Of a stretch of 52,943 bases of DNA, positions 8,900 to 21,000 are shown piece by piece; position 1 is the first letter of the stretch, and each line of letters starts with the position of its first letter. The translations under genes and the position numbers were made by a program. Below the pieces are notes generated by a model. It made no database searches. It worked only from the letters and a program-made list of their open reading frames with translations, and was not told the origin of the DNA. This stretch comes from Salisapilia sapeloensis. Lineage: Eukaryota > Oomycota > Peronosporomycetes > Peronosporales > Salisapiliaceae. Where the stretch lies: positions 1 to 52,943 of the forward strand of contig JAADVB010000123.1 in NCBI GenBank assembly GCA_023334545.1, written 5' to 3'.

Positions 8900-10042
8900 T
8901 TAACCTGAAGTGTTTTTTGGAGAAGAGCAGTCTTCACCTTCACTGCAAGGCACGCAAATCTGGGCGTATAGGTCACGGCGACAGGATGTCTTGTCCGGAC
9001 AAGCGTCCGTGTTGTCCGAGCACGGCGGGTTTTTCGCCGCGAGTTCGTCTTTAGACGGCAGTGGCTTCATGTTTGACTGCGACTTTGCATACTCATTATA
9101 CTTTTCAACCAATTTGTCCGCACGTTTGGCGTTGGCTTTCTCATCGAACGGATCGGCCCAGAATTGAGACTTTAGGTCCGACTTCGGCGTACAGTCTTGC
9201 GTGTTGAAGCCGTCACACCAGAACTCGACTTTACCATCTTCACAGAACTCCTTGTAGTTGGCATAGCCCATGTCCGTGATGCCGACGAGGTCGTCGATGG
9301 GGAGGTACCCGAGGATCTCATAGCTGAAAAGACATTCGCACGGGCTACCATTAGCATCCTTGGAAGAGTACATGCACTCTGAGCCAGGTTCCTTACCAAC
9401 GGCACAAACGCCGCCAGGGTACTTTGTTCGACATGCTTCATCCTTGTCGCTGAAGCCGCTAAGGTAGCACGCATTGGGAATCGAGTACCAAATGTTGTTC
9501 GGGTACGGCGCACGAAGGTCGGTTTCACGGTAGTCAGCACCGACAAAAAGACCAAGGTCTTCGGCTCCGTTTGTGCCACCGAACTGGTAGCATTGTTCGG
9601 GACGACTGCCTTGAGCATCGGTGACCGTACAGGTACCACCGTCCATTGCCATGAATGGGCCTAGCTCATAAATGCCAGAGCTGTCATAAACATCCATGGC
9701 GGCCTTTGGCTGCTTGATTTTCATCTCGTAGAAAACAACGTTGGCCATATTGTTCTTACGGACACAGCCGTTGTCCTTGACGTTGATACCCTCCGCCTGG
9801 ACGTACATGAGCGCACCCTCGACACTGGCAGCGTTTACTGTGTCCATTGTGCTTTCCCATTTTCCTTCAAAGTTGTCACCGTATTTGGACGTGTAGATTC
9901 CGTGTTCGGCATCCCATTCTGGCGTGTCGCCCTGCACGCGAGCTACGATGGACGTGACGGTTTTAAATTCGTTACCAGGCACACCGGCGCTGGTCACGGC
10001 GAGCGCACTGGCAATGGTAGAAATGATGAGTTGTGTCTGCAT
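8900..10042 (-). CDS. Secreted Cys-rich protein of unknown function
   Basis: 380 residues, single exon, ATG at 10042. The N terminus (MQTQLIISTIASALAVTSAG) is a clear signal peptide. The mature part has a long N-terminal region (about 25-200) with few cysteines, a middle rich in Cys and Tyr (NACYLSGFSDKDEACRTKYPGG, here cut short: ACYLSG, CRTKYPGGVC, CMYSS, CECLFSYEILGYLP), and a C-terminal module CSDNTDACPDKTSCRR followed by C-V-P-C and CSS, which recalls the small Cys modules of the neighbouring CBM1-like protein. I do not recognise the main domain. The neighbourhood and the signal peptide suggest an extracellular or wall protein. Codon use looks like the housekeeping genes and the frame is intact, so it is probably functional. 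Confidence 0.85.
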   Translation of the reverse strand: MQTQLIISTIASALAVTSAGVPGNEFKTVTSIVARVQGDTPEWDAEHGIYTSKYGDNFEGKWESTMDTVNAASVEGALMYVQAEGINVKDNGCVRKNNMANVVFYEMKIKQPKAAMDVYDSSGIYELGPFMAMDGGTCTVTDAQGSRPEQCYQFGGTNGAEDLGLFVGADYRETDLRAPYPNNIWYSIPNACYLSGFSDKDEACRTKYPGGVCAVGKEPGSECMYSSKDANGSPCECLFSYEILGYLPIDDLVGITDMGYANYKEFCEDGKVEFWCDGFNTQDCTPKSDLKSQFWADPFDEKANAKRADKLVEKYNEYAKSQSNMKPLPSKDELAAKNPPCSDNTDACPDKTSCRRDLYAQICVPCSEGEDCSSPKNTSG

Positions 10043-11646
10043 TGCGTGAAGGCGTTGCTAAAGGATTCCGTTCTTCGGCTCTGGCAAGTTAAAGTAGTTG
10101 TGAGAAGGAGCTATGGGTGAATAGCTCAAATCCAGCGCATTACAAAGCGCGGTATCTGAGCATGTGGCGATTCGAATATTTCTGAGACGAGTTCGAGGTT
10201 TCCAATCCACACTTCAATCATGGTTTGATCTTACGCAGGTGTAGATACTCGTGTAGACGATAGAGAAGGGCGTAAGCAATCATCTCAATGTATCGTGTAG
10301 ATACAATTTGCAATTGAAGAAATTACTTGAGATTAAAGGCCCTGCTGAATATGAGATATGTCTACAAAGGTTTTGCTAATTGTAGGTTGTGGACTCGACT
10401 CCTTCAAAGCGTATACAATCCACACTTGCGATAGTCTGGTACAACGATATGGAAGAATCTACTAAAGGAAGCGGGTAGAGGTAGAAATTAGTAGTGGCTG
10501 ATCGCGACATAGGCACAATCGTACTCTCGGCTTAAACTGCACAAGAAAGAGATCATGTAAAATACCTAGTCTTTGGTTTGTAGCGACAATCGTATCTCAG
10601 CTCCGTTCCATGATACTTTAATTCCCAAAGGCAGTCTACGTTGCATTATGTCTGCCTTCTCGGCGAAGCACTCTACCACGACACTCGCTACTGCAGCGTT
10701 TGAGACTGCCAAACCGTTTTATTCGTTTATACTGACAGCTTACATGCTGCGTGATGTATTTAGATTGGTTTGTGTTCAAACCAGGTCTGTACTTTGTCCC
10801 GGTTCGCGATTGCACCTCGTACTTGAAGTGCTTGGATTCGATATAGCAGTCTGATCATTATATACCGAACACTTTGCGTATGTCGTTGCCAGCACTTTTT
10901 GAGGTAGCACGCCATGCCGACAGCACGTCCGTATGTATAGGCGCTGCATCAAGCGTTGCTCGCATAGATGTCGCAGCTGCGTGCTGACTCCAATATCTAC
11001 AATACCAAGGTGCTGCTTTGAGGATGATCTACAGTCAAATAGGTTTTGCTATAGATACTCCCAGGATTAGCATGTTGCGACGCAATCTAGTTAAAAGGGT
11101 TAGAGCTGGGTATGCTGGTGGGCTGTAGCCTACTGGTAGTCGAAACTAAAGACGCATATCATGCCCAGAATTTGTCAGTGCAAATTCGAAAGCAGCCACG
11201 AAACATTTGGACCTCTGTGGAAACCTGAAGGTCAATATATATTGATTCCTCCCGCCACAATGTCCAAGATAGAAACCAAGATCAAGTTGCGATCACGAGT
11301 CCTCGCATGGCATGTTCCTCCCTTTGAGCGATTCCATCTCAAGCTAAGACATTTAATAATATTTGAGTTAATGGGAACCTCCCATCATCTTTATATTTGG
11401 CGAAAGCTACAAATTAATGCTAAAGCTACTTTTATCCATTCTTCCCATTGGGAGCTGATGTGGGAAAAGAGTACCAAGGATAAGCTACAGAGTGATGGAG
11501 CCAAACAATGTGCGTCTTGGCTCATAAAGTAAAAATAACTGACAAGATATCGTAGGAAGAAGGTCACAAACATAGACTGAAACCAATGTGGATTGAGAAT
11601 TGTGAAGTTGGACTACGGACACGAATGAGATCATCGCTTTGCCGTA
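10043..11646. other. Gene-poor 1.6 kb interval
   Basis: AT-richer than the flanks, with no gene that I can support. The plus strand has two ORFs with ATG starts: about 10648-10854 (MSAFSAKHSTTTLATAAF...) and 11161-11532 (123 codons, MPRICQCKFESSHE...). Neither resembles a known family, has a signal peptide, or joins convincingly to other exons. The first ~70 bp on the right of 10042 is promoter for the secreted protein gene; the right end abuts the ankyrin pseudogene. Confidence 0.4.
10096..10111 (-). promoter_or_regulatory. Initiator-like element upstream of the 380-aa secreted protein
   Basis: Minus-strand GCTCCTTCTCACAACT departs from the oomycete initiator consensus at only a few positions (C for A after GCTC). 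It lies about 55-70 bp upstream of the ATG at 10042. Motif match only. Confidence 0.35.
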
Positions 11647-13358
11647 TTAAGTAGATTCGGCTTGAGCAGAAATCGATTCAAAGTGTGAGAGCAACCATTG
11701 GAAGGTCAATGCAAAGCCATTAACACGGGCGACTCTGGCGGCTTCGAGGATTTCTCCTTGCTCCTGTCTGCAGAGCCACTGGACGACGTCGCTATAGCCG
11801 CACTTTGCCGCATTGACGAGAGCATATGGGGTGCCTCCTTCGGGTCTGTTGTCGTTAACCCTTACCAGGATATCAAAGTATCCTCCTTTTGCAGCTTCGT
11901 CAAATGCTCTTGTCGTACCGCCTTCCGTTCTGTGCTCGTGAAGGTATTTGGCTGCAGCCAAATACCCTCCTGCACATGCACTATCTATCGCGTGTGACAT
12001 GCACCCTTCCATTCGATTTGTATGTAGAAATTTCACGAGAGGGAGATGACCATACACTGCTGCGACGTCCATCACGCGTGCTGTCCACTTGCCGTATTGG
12101 TGCTCATGCATGTATTGAATAAGAGATAGATATCCATTACCAGCAGCAGTTAATAGTACGTTGGGCGTGTGTCCTAGGAGCGAGGTCTTGTCCAGCCACT
12201 GGACAGTCTCCAAAGCCAGTCGTTCATCATCAATCCATTTAACTGCACGTTTAGCTGCACTTTCGTGACATTCGTATGCGGAATTGGCAAATAAAGTTTC
12301 CACTAGGCCTAAATGGCCGCCGGCGATAACAGTGTCGAGATAAAAGTATGGATTGGGTAGCTGAAGCTTCTCCATATAGTCCATGTATCAAGAGGCCATT
12401 TCATGGTTACCATACCCCATATCTAGACTTAACGCCTGTTCTATTTCGGAAACGCTTAATGAGTCAACGTGCGCTATGAACCACTCCAAGACCGAAATAT
12501 GCCCATTGACAATAGCAATGCCGGCTAATGATCCGTCAATACATGCCAAGAAGCTGGCTAGAACGCTGGCAGAAAGATAATTTTCGAGCATTTGGAGTAG
12601 ATCCACTCGCCCGTATGACGCGTAAAAAAATAGCTGCATTACGAGTCTCTTTTACGTACTTTCGAGGTGTGGTGCTGATGATCTGAAAGCCTTGCTCTGG
12701 GTCTTCTTTACAAACGAGGTGTTGGATATGCATATTTCCAAAGGGCTCTGGGATATCTTGTCCTTGGCACAAGAAATTGACGATGGGCCAGTGACCCTCA
12801 TAAGCTGCCGCATAAGCGATCAAAAGATAAGTCGTTCATCATGTCTGCCTTCGGTATGGTACAACCACTCGAAACACCGCTGGTGACCGCCAAGTGCCGC
12901 AAATTTTAAGGCGTCCCCCTTAAATTCTTGCTGTGCTGGTTATAGAGATAGATTAGGGTGTCGAGACGACCGATGGAAGCAGCGTTATCTTGTGCTGACC
13001 GGGATGGACGCACGTCAAAAGATTCGTTCGAGTCTAGCCATTGGATAGCTTCCAAGTTTCCTTGCTTACTAGCCTGATCAATAGCATTGCTAGTAAATGG
13101 AACTAGTCTCTGGTCGTGTAGCCATTCAGAGCAGACAATGTCACCGTACGCGACTGCCGTATCCTGAATTTTGCGAGGAAGTGAGCGATGAGATTGATAC
13201 ATACGTAGCCATCGGAGAATGTTCTTGTATCCATTAGAAGCTGCATCTTCTAGTGCACTCACATAGTCATTATAGTGAGCGTATCTATCCGGCAACAGAG
13301 CTGCATAACGAGTTAAGAGTCGGATGGAACGGTAGCTCGCAGCTACTTGTAACGACAT
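11647..13358 (-). pseudogene. Ankyrin-repeat protein pseudogene with several frame breaks
   Basis: Read on the minus strand, ankyrin coding continues through three frames. The first part, 13358-12906, begins MSLQVAASYRSIRLL and includes ALEDAASNGYKNILRWL; near 12915 the homology passes to another frame (DALKFAALGGHQRCFEWLY), near 12820 to a third (LIAYAAAYEGHWPIVNFL), and at a run of seven T near 12625 to the frame of FYASYGRVDLLQML. An in-frame TGA near 12388-12393 then precedes the last part, 12384-11647 (MDVAAVYGHLPLVKFLH, EHRTEGGTTRAFDEAAKGGYF). At least four lesions make a functional full-length product unlikely; the last 245-codon segment has its own ATG and could still be translated. 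It is related to the intact 643-residue gene at 40883-42814. Confidence 0.8.
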
Positions 13359-13647
13359 CGTAGGCGATGTGTCTAAACATCTAGAGATTCGACACGATAG
13401 ATCACGAGTCTGAAGTTTTTAAAAATGGACACTACTATGGAGTACGACGTAGATACACGTGAAAGGCTTGAGGAGCTCTTGATCGTCCGACATGGTCAAT
13501 ACTTGCCTCCTTGCCTTTCTTGCACCAGATCTGATAATTCCCAATCGACAAGCTACTTCAAGAACTCTTATATACACTTAAAGTGAATGAAGTATCTTAT
13601 TAATTGTATATGTGCACTAAATTGACAACAAGTTGGACACACAAACG

Positions 13648-14752
13648 ATGGAGCAGGAGGATACTGATGTTGTGCAGCTTTTTCAACAGCCTGAGGACAT
13701 CGAAAATGACGAAGAGGAGTATATAGAAGAAGTGCAAGTTGGTGGTCAAAAATACTGCTTAACGCTGACGGACGATGATGGGACGTTGCCAGGTCCACTC
13801 TTTGCAAGCAATATTTGGAACGGAGCGGTAGGTAGCAGTCAATTGCAATTGACTGGAGCAATTATACCACCCCATCATAGCTTTTTAGCGTATATGAATT
13901 CTTAATGAAAATGGCACATGTAGAAAGTCATTGCAAACTACATAGCTGATCATTCAAATGAAGTCGAAGACAAATCGATTGTCGAGTTTGGTGCTGCCTC
14001 GTACGTTCTAGCCATACTTTAGAGAAGCATATACAGTCTCGATTAACTTTTTTTTCACAGAGCTCTTCCATCTCTTGTCGCACTTCACATGAACGCCCGA
14101 GCTGCAGTCATCACAGGTACGTCGCTTCATCATCTAGCACATATCGCTATACCTTAAACAATCACGATAGACTATCCAGTGGAAGCGTTGCTGTCCAACA
14201 TTCGGGCAAATATCCAACGCAACGCTCATCTGTGCGATCCAAATAAAAGTGCTGTGCGAGGACATCTTTGGGGGGATGCTACAACAGAGCTAGTGGATCA
14301 ATTACAAGCCATTTCATCTTCTCAAACCAATGCACAACATGGGTTTGACGTCGCAATTGTCGCTGAATGCTTGTGGCTGCACAACCTGGTAAACCTATTT
14401 ATATTATCCACCTAGACTCGCACACACAACTCATGTGATTGCTTGATGACAGCATGAAAAACTCCTTCAGTCGATTCATTCGTGTCTTGCTCCAGGTGGA
14501 ATCGTACGTGCCTTTGCTCACTACTGCCTTACAAGTATATCTCTTGCTAATCATAATAACACTGTTTTGTAGGCACTGGTAAGTTTTGCGCACCACGTCC
14601 CTGGTCATGAAGCCAACGATCTTTCATTCTTTGAGAAAGCAAAGAAGAACCACAACTTCCATGTGACTCACCTATCGACTCTATCCGTGCAACACATGTA
14701 CTCGTCTCACAAACAAGTCGACCAGTTCCTCTATCAACTGACAAAGCAATAG
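13648..14752 (+). CDS. EFM7/NNT1-type protein methyltransferase, 6 exons
   Basis: Exons 13648-13827, 13924-14000, 14061-14116, 14171-14388, 14453-14503 and 14573-14752 splice in frame to 253 residues, all introns GT-AG. The order of motifs matches yeast Efm7 (Nnt1), a seven-beta-strand SAM-dependent enzyme that methylates the N terminus and Lys3 of eEF1A: SNIWNGAKVIANYI, motif I IVEFGAASALPSLVAL (usual ELGAGAGLPSL; here FGAAS), VITDYPVEALLSNI, HLWGD, FDVAIVAECLWLH, LAPGGIALVSFAHHVPG and SFFEKAK. The preceding 30 residues are very acidic. The initiator is the ATG at 13648; an upstream TTG is in frame. Its stop codon is only 3 nt from the stop codon of EFL1 on the other strand, another translation-related gene. 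Assignment to the family is firm, the exact substrate is inference. Confidence 0.88.
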
Positions 14753-14755
14753 ACT

Positions 14756-17700
14756 TTATTTCTTTCTAGTTCGCTGCTTCTCCGCATGCACCACAATCTT
14801 TTCGTCTCTCGCAAGGCCCTTGCGTTTGCGCACAGCTTCGATGTACTTGCGGACGGCATTATGCTCATACACGCGCTCACCTAAATCTTCTCGTTCTTCC
14901 TCCGTCATAGGTTGGAAGAATGGATCCATCTCCATGACAGTCCAGTGGGAAAAGACTAGCTGAGGGTTACTTGCAGCGCCAGACGTCTGGATAAGCAGGT
15001 CGGTCGCTAGTCCAAAGCTCTCTACAACAGGTAGATACGCCTTGACTGTGAAGAGGGAGGATCCGTCCGACACGTCTTCGTAAAAGACTTCTCCTCGACG
15101 TTTCGACAGGACACTGTAAAGCTTTCCTAGTTGCTCCGACATGCATTGGACACTGCATTCGTACAATGCCTCCACGAGTCGCACTGGTTGCTTGACAAAT
15201 GCAAGACGACAGGTGGTTCGTGTGAGAGATATCACTTGTCCGGATAAAGGTCCAAGCTGTCGACCTTCCTCTTCCTCCACGTCATGCAGCTCGACGTCTT
15301 CAAGAATGAACGCAACACCCCACACAGGTTCATTACACAGTGGACCGGCGGCAGTGACCATTTGGAAGCCAGTGGTGATACTGTTCTCTAGCTTTTTCAA
15401 AACAGACGTCTTCTCGTCCTCTTCCGACGTACCTTGAGGCAGGCCAAAAGCGTTGGAAGAAGTGTGGAACGTCGAAATGTTATTCACGAGTAAGTTTGGT
15501 CCAGTACGTCGTGGTCCGCAGCTCCAAATGCGCTCTAGAGGTAGTTGCTGCCAAAACTTGACATCACTTTCCTGCAAGCACTTGGCAAACTCCTTCTTAA
15601 AGTCCTCTGTCAACGTCTCCTGCAGCGCTTCACTCACCTGTTCCTCTTCCTGTTCCTCCGTCAGTTCCTCTCCATCCTCCACGACAGTGACTTTACGAGT
15701 CTCCGTAAGCCGACGCAAGACCTCGACGTTGTCCTCCAGCAGCTTGGCTGCTCCTTTCGGAAGAGGCAACGCTCTCATCTTGAGCGTAAGCTGGCCATCC
15801 GGTGTGGTACCACTCACGACCTTGGCATCCGTCTCATCATTCTGCACTTGACTCTCCTCCTCGTCATCTTCCGTGCGTGCAATCGCCTTAAGCAGCTCTT
15901 TAAAGATGACACTCTCCTGGTACGACGAGATAGGTCCGTCTAGAATACTCTCTCGGAAACCAACGATCGGCTCCGAGACACGAACGCCGACTTTCGCGAA
16001 CCGTTCCCTCAAGTCTTTTACACAACGTTCTAGATGCAGCTCTCCTAATGCGACGATCACATGTTCTCCACTCTCCTGCACCTGCACTTCGACCGTCGGG
16101 TCGGATCGATACAGACGTTGGAGACCAGCCTCAAGTTCTGCAAAGTGGTGAGGATCCTCCGGTTCCACCGCCACTCGAACGATAGGCTTGGCCTGATACG
16201 GCATCTTGGTCAAGGAAGGACAGTGCAGTGTGGATGACAGTGTCGCTGTCTTTGCAATGTGATCCTGTACGCCTACGATACCGACAATGTTCCCTGCTGG
16301 GACGTTGTCTAAGGCATGCAAGTCTCGACCCATGAGTAAGTATGGATGCAGCATGTTGCTCTGCAGTTGGGTGATGTGCGGCTGCTTGGCAATGTCAAGC
16401 GTAGACAAGTCGACGTCATCGCTAAAGCCTTGGAACTTCGGATCCAGCACGTACAGTGGCTGTCCTCTTCGCAACTGACCAGAGTAGACGCGTCCGATGC
16501 CGACGTACACCTCTTCGGAGGCGTCGAGTCCACGCTGGTGAAAGTCGGACAGGACGTTTGCTTCGACTGAAATCAACTTGCAGATGTACACGACGACCGG
16601 ATCTTCCTTCTCCATGGCACATCGTTCGATGGATTTGGATACTTTGGATGTCGAACGGAGCTCTTTCGTTTCCACCTGTTCATTCGCGGTTGGTACGATC
16701 GGGATGGCAGACGTAGAGGTGAGCGTTGACGCTGGACAGAGCTTATCGATACGAGCTCTCTGCGCCTCAATAGGACTCGGCAGGACTCTAGTTACCATCT
16801 TGAGCACTGCTGGTGCCAATGGAAGCCATCGGCGCAGTACAGCTTGCGTCGCGAGCTTCCGGTCGTTGTAGCGAATCTCTCTGTCCGTCACTTGCTTTGC
16901 AATACGCAACTGCTTGGTAAGTTTACGCACGGCTTCAGCGTCTGCATCTTCTTTGACTGGATTCGACACGATCTCGTACGTTTTCCAGAGAGGCTGCAGC
17001 ACGAGAGAACAGAACATGGTCTGGCTATTCGCCGTCGGTGGTTTCTTCACTACTTTCTTGGCTTTAGCGTTGTAATAGCAATCTCCCCACAGCGCTTGAC
17101 GTAGCATCTTCGGAGGCATCTCGAGTTTCGACGCATGCATCTGTGCAAATGTCGCGAGCGTGAAAGCCCATCCGTCGACCGCACTGGCGAAGAGGACATT
17201 GCCTGCTGCTGGAGAGAAGAGTAGTTGATTTTCCATCTTCTCTGTTTCGTCCTCGATCAATTGCTGATCCACTTCCTCCACCTGTGGATCGTCCAGTTGG
17301 TCTTCGTAGTGCTGTAACACAGCCGCTCTGATAAATGAACTGAGGACGGCGTTGGCTTGTTCCAGAATCCGATTCAGTCGCTGTTCACCTTCCGAAGGAG
17401 AGAGCTGCAGCTCCTGGACGAGTCGATCGATCTTGTTGATCACGAGACAAGGACGGATGCCTTCTTGCCACGCCTGACGCAGGACGGCGTGTGTCTGAGC
17501 ACAGACTCCTTCGACAGCATCGACAAGTACGAGAGCACCGTCACAGAGTCTGACTGCCGTGGAGACGTCAAAGGAGAAATCAACGTGTCCAGGCGAGTCG
17601 ACAAGGTTGATCAAATACGGATTCGTCGTCGCGTTCGTGGTGTCATTGTAGACAAGCGAGATGGCGCTGGACTTCATAGTAATCCCTCGAATCTGCTCTT

Positions 17701-17953
17701 CCTCTGTATTGTCCAGATACCGTACCTAGAAGACGTAGTTAGCATACCGAACGGGTAGAATGGTTGATAAGCACTTGGGTACTTTTCCAGCGAGCTTCTC
17801 GGAGATGATGCCATTCGCCGACACAAGACTGTCACTCAGCGTCGTCTTTCCATGGTCTACATGTGCCAAGATACAAATGTTCCGGATGCGATCGGGTGAG
17901 TGCTGAAGCTCTCCGAGTGCATCCGGCGTCACTCTGCGCATCGAGTCGGCCAT
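14756..17953 (-). CDS. EFL1: EFL1 (Ria1), EF-2-like GTPase of 60S ribosome maturation
   Basis: Two exons, 17953-17783 and 17725-14756, joined in phase 0 (LAGK|VRYLDN) across a 57-nt intron, giving 1046 residues. GTPase motifs: G1 AHVDHGKT (residues 30-37), switch [17 protein letters not shown]3 DSPGHVD (100-106), G4 NKID (154-157). The [12 protein letters not shown] segment and the SPEQGNV-like [17 protein letters not shown] are EFL1 rather than EF-2 signatures. The C-terminal EF-G-like domains carry [16 protein letters not shown] and end in a basic tail. EFL1 with SBDS expels eIF6 from nascent 60S subunits in the cytoplasm. An upstream non-ATG extension is open, but MADSMRRVT at 17953 is the first ATG. 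It shares a 131-bp divergent promoter with CPSF1. Confidence 0.96.
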
Positions 17954-18084
17954 CTTGTCCGATTTTGATCGATGGGCTACGTCCTCTTCAGATGAGATCG
18001 GACAGACCACTATATATACATGTACGTAATGTCCGAACTAGAGACAAAGACACAAAGTAGTGACAAAAGACTCGACGGGCCGGC

Positions 18085-21000
18085 ATGGGACAGCACTTCC
18101 TGGCGCATCGAGAGCTCGTGCACTCGACGTCGGTACATCATGCTGTCCATGCGTACTTGACGAATGACTCGCAGACAGACCTCGTGATTGCTTCCCCTCA
18201 CCACATCCGCATCTACCGCGTCGAGCCCCTGCACGCCACGCGTGCCAATGAAGAGATCCTTCATCTCCAGGCGAGTTTCCCACTTTCAGGGGCTGTACAG
18301 AGTCTCCATGTCCTGTCGTACGACTCAGTGTGGCTGGAAAAGCAGCAACGTCGTCATCGCAAGCGACTCGCGTTCAAAGGCGGCAAGGATGTGCTGCTAC
18401 TTGGCGTCGATGGCTATAAATGGGTGGTCGTCGGCTTTGACAGACGCGACCAGAAACTCCAGACGCTGTCTATGTTTGCGTTTAATGAAGAAGCGATGGG
18501 TCCTGGAGCGACACTGAAAGCAGACAAGGACGGTCGCGAACAATCGCTCGGTATATCGACGCTGAGTGCGATTCGTACGGACCCACAGTGTCGATGCAGT
18601 GCCATGGTCATGTACGGCGACCAGCTCGTGGTCGTTCCTTTCCGGACAGAATCGAGACTATTAGCTTGCTTTGATGACAATGACAGTGACTCGGAAGACG
18701 AAATGGAGGAAGAGAATGCGAATGGAAGCGGCAGTCCTGCTACGACGGATGAAGAGGATGGGGACGATACGGTTGCGAACGGTGTGGAAGAAGAGGAGGA
18801 CGATGAGGAGGAAAAGGAACTGGAGCAGCTCGTGCATTCGAACTACAAGAACCAGAGCTATCGAGGTCGAGACGGTATGTCGAAAGGACAGGACGCGAAT
18901 TCGAGACTACGATCTTTGTTAGATCAGAGCGTAAAAGTCGGGTCAAAGCGTAAGCGTAAGCAGCAGCAACATCAGGACAAAGATGCGCACGGCCTACTAG
19001 CGAGCGAAGTGGCTGGTCGAGAGTTCCTCCTCCGGCTACGTGCCGTTGGGATTACTGGAAAAGTGGTTGATATTGCATTCTTGGAAGGCTATCTCGAACC
19101 TACACTAGCTATTCTACACGAGATGCAGGAGACGTCCTCTACAGACGGCCGCTTTGCTGCTGGATACGACACGTATTGTCTATCTGTGCTTTCGATTAAC
19201 CTTCAGACACGACTGCATCCGATCATTTGGACGGTGGAAAATCTGCCATCGGACTCTACGCAGCTATTCCCTTGTCACAAGTCGCTTGGTGGTGTCCTCG
19301 TACTGTCGACCCACGCTCTTCTCTACTTTAACCAGACCAAGTACATCGGTCTCGCCGTCAGTGACTTTGCCCAGAAGACTGTGAATCAGTCCAAGTTCCC
19401 GCTGAAAGCTCCTCACTACTTTGATGAAGACGGCGTGATAGAGATGAAGCTCAATGTCCTCTTACACAACTGCTGTCTAGACCACGTGAGTGACTCGGAG
19501 ATCTTGCTGTCATTTGGTGAAGGAGAATACTTCTCACTGTCGTTTGTCGGAGGAAGAGAAGAGATGGTGCTGCGGAAAGTCGAGATGCAAGGACGGGCGA
19601 TTGCGTCCTGTCTGACGGTCGATCGGAAGAGAGGTACGGTCTTCGTCGGGTCCATGTGTGGCGACTCGACGTTATATCAGTATCACGCCAATGCGATCGA
19701 GTCGGACATTGCTACAAGTCAAGAAGACGACGACGATGAAGAAGATCAATTGCTCTACACTGCGTCTACTTCTAAGTCTCCAGTCTGTCCGTCTCGATGG
19801 TATGAGCTCCACCCAGTGGACGCATTACCTGGTATTGGCCAAATCACAGCCATGCAGGTAGGTGTCGAGTCTTCTGGCGAGACAGGAGACGCGTTGGAAG
19901 AGCTAGTTGTGTCGGGTGGGTACCTCGACCAGTCGTCCTTGTCTGTTCTACACCATGGTCTACGTCCACTCGTTAGCACAGAGCAAGAGCTGACTGGCTG
20001 TCGAGCCATGTGGACGGTCAAGTCGTCCGTTCTGTCGAATGGAGAGGAGGAGGGAGACGAGACGTTTGATTCGTATCTTATTTTGAGTGTCGGTCAGCAG
20101 ACGATGGTGCTGCGTACGAGTGAGGACTCGATGGAGCCTCTGGAAGACAGCGGATTCTACACGTCTGGTGCGACGCTTGCTGCATCGAATCTCTTTGGAA
20201 CCGACCGCATCGTCCAAGTGTTTAAGCAAGGCGTTCGACTGATGATGGAGACTAAGCAGGAGGGCAAGGACGAGGCGCAACTCGTGTGCACGCAGGAGCT
20301 GACGTTGGATGGAGAGATTGAGACAGGTGGTATGAATGTCGATACGACCAACGTTGGCGTCGTATCGGTCGATGTGCTCGATCCGTACATAGTTCTGATG
20401 CTTACAGATGGATCGATTCGAGTGCTTATGGGTGACGACGACAAAGAGCTGGCAGTGCTGGATCCAGACGTGTACAGCAAACCATTTACGAACGAAGGTG
20501 AGAAGCAGAGTGTCAGTGCTGCTTGTCTCTTTCTCGATTGGGCTGGCATGTTCCAGTCGAACGTCCAATTCGAATCATACGACACGCCTTCCATCCCTTT
20601 GCTAAGCAAGAAGAAGGCAGTACCCATGTGCGGACTCTGCTTTGAAGACGGATCGCTGCATGTGTATTCGTTACCTGACTTTGAACGAAAAGGTTTATTC
20701 CCGTACCTTACCTTTGCCCCGCAATGGCTTGTCAATACGTCGACTAGTCAAGCAAAGCCTCCGAAACTCGGCCTCAACAGTTGTTCTGTCGATAACGGTG
20801 CGAAGAAGATCGGGTCGATCAACTCTCCTGTTGCAGACATGCTCATCCAACGCGTTGGTCCGACGGAAGAGTCGCATCCGAATGCCAACATCATGTCGAG
20901 CATGGCCCTCATCGTCTTCCTTGCCAACGGAGACCTGCTCTGTTATCGAACAGTCCCAACGTACCGACGAGGGTCCATGTCTCTCGTTTTCCAACGAGTA

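Noticed and set aside
11161-11532. 123-codon plus ORF as a gene
   Set aside because: ATG start but no signal peptide, domain, splice partners or family resemblance; composition is like the surrounding AT-rich DNA.
12380-12400. Read-through or selenocysteine at the TGA in the ankyrin frame
   Set aside because: Other frameshifts in the same gene show that it is a pseudogene; no SECIS-like element was evident.
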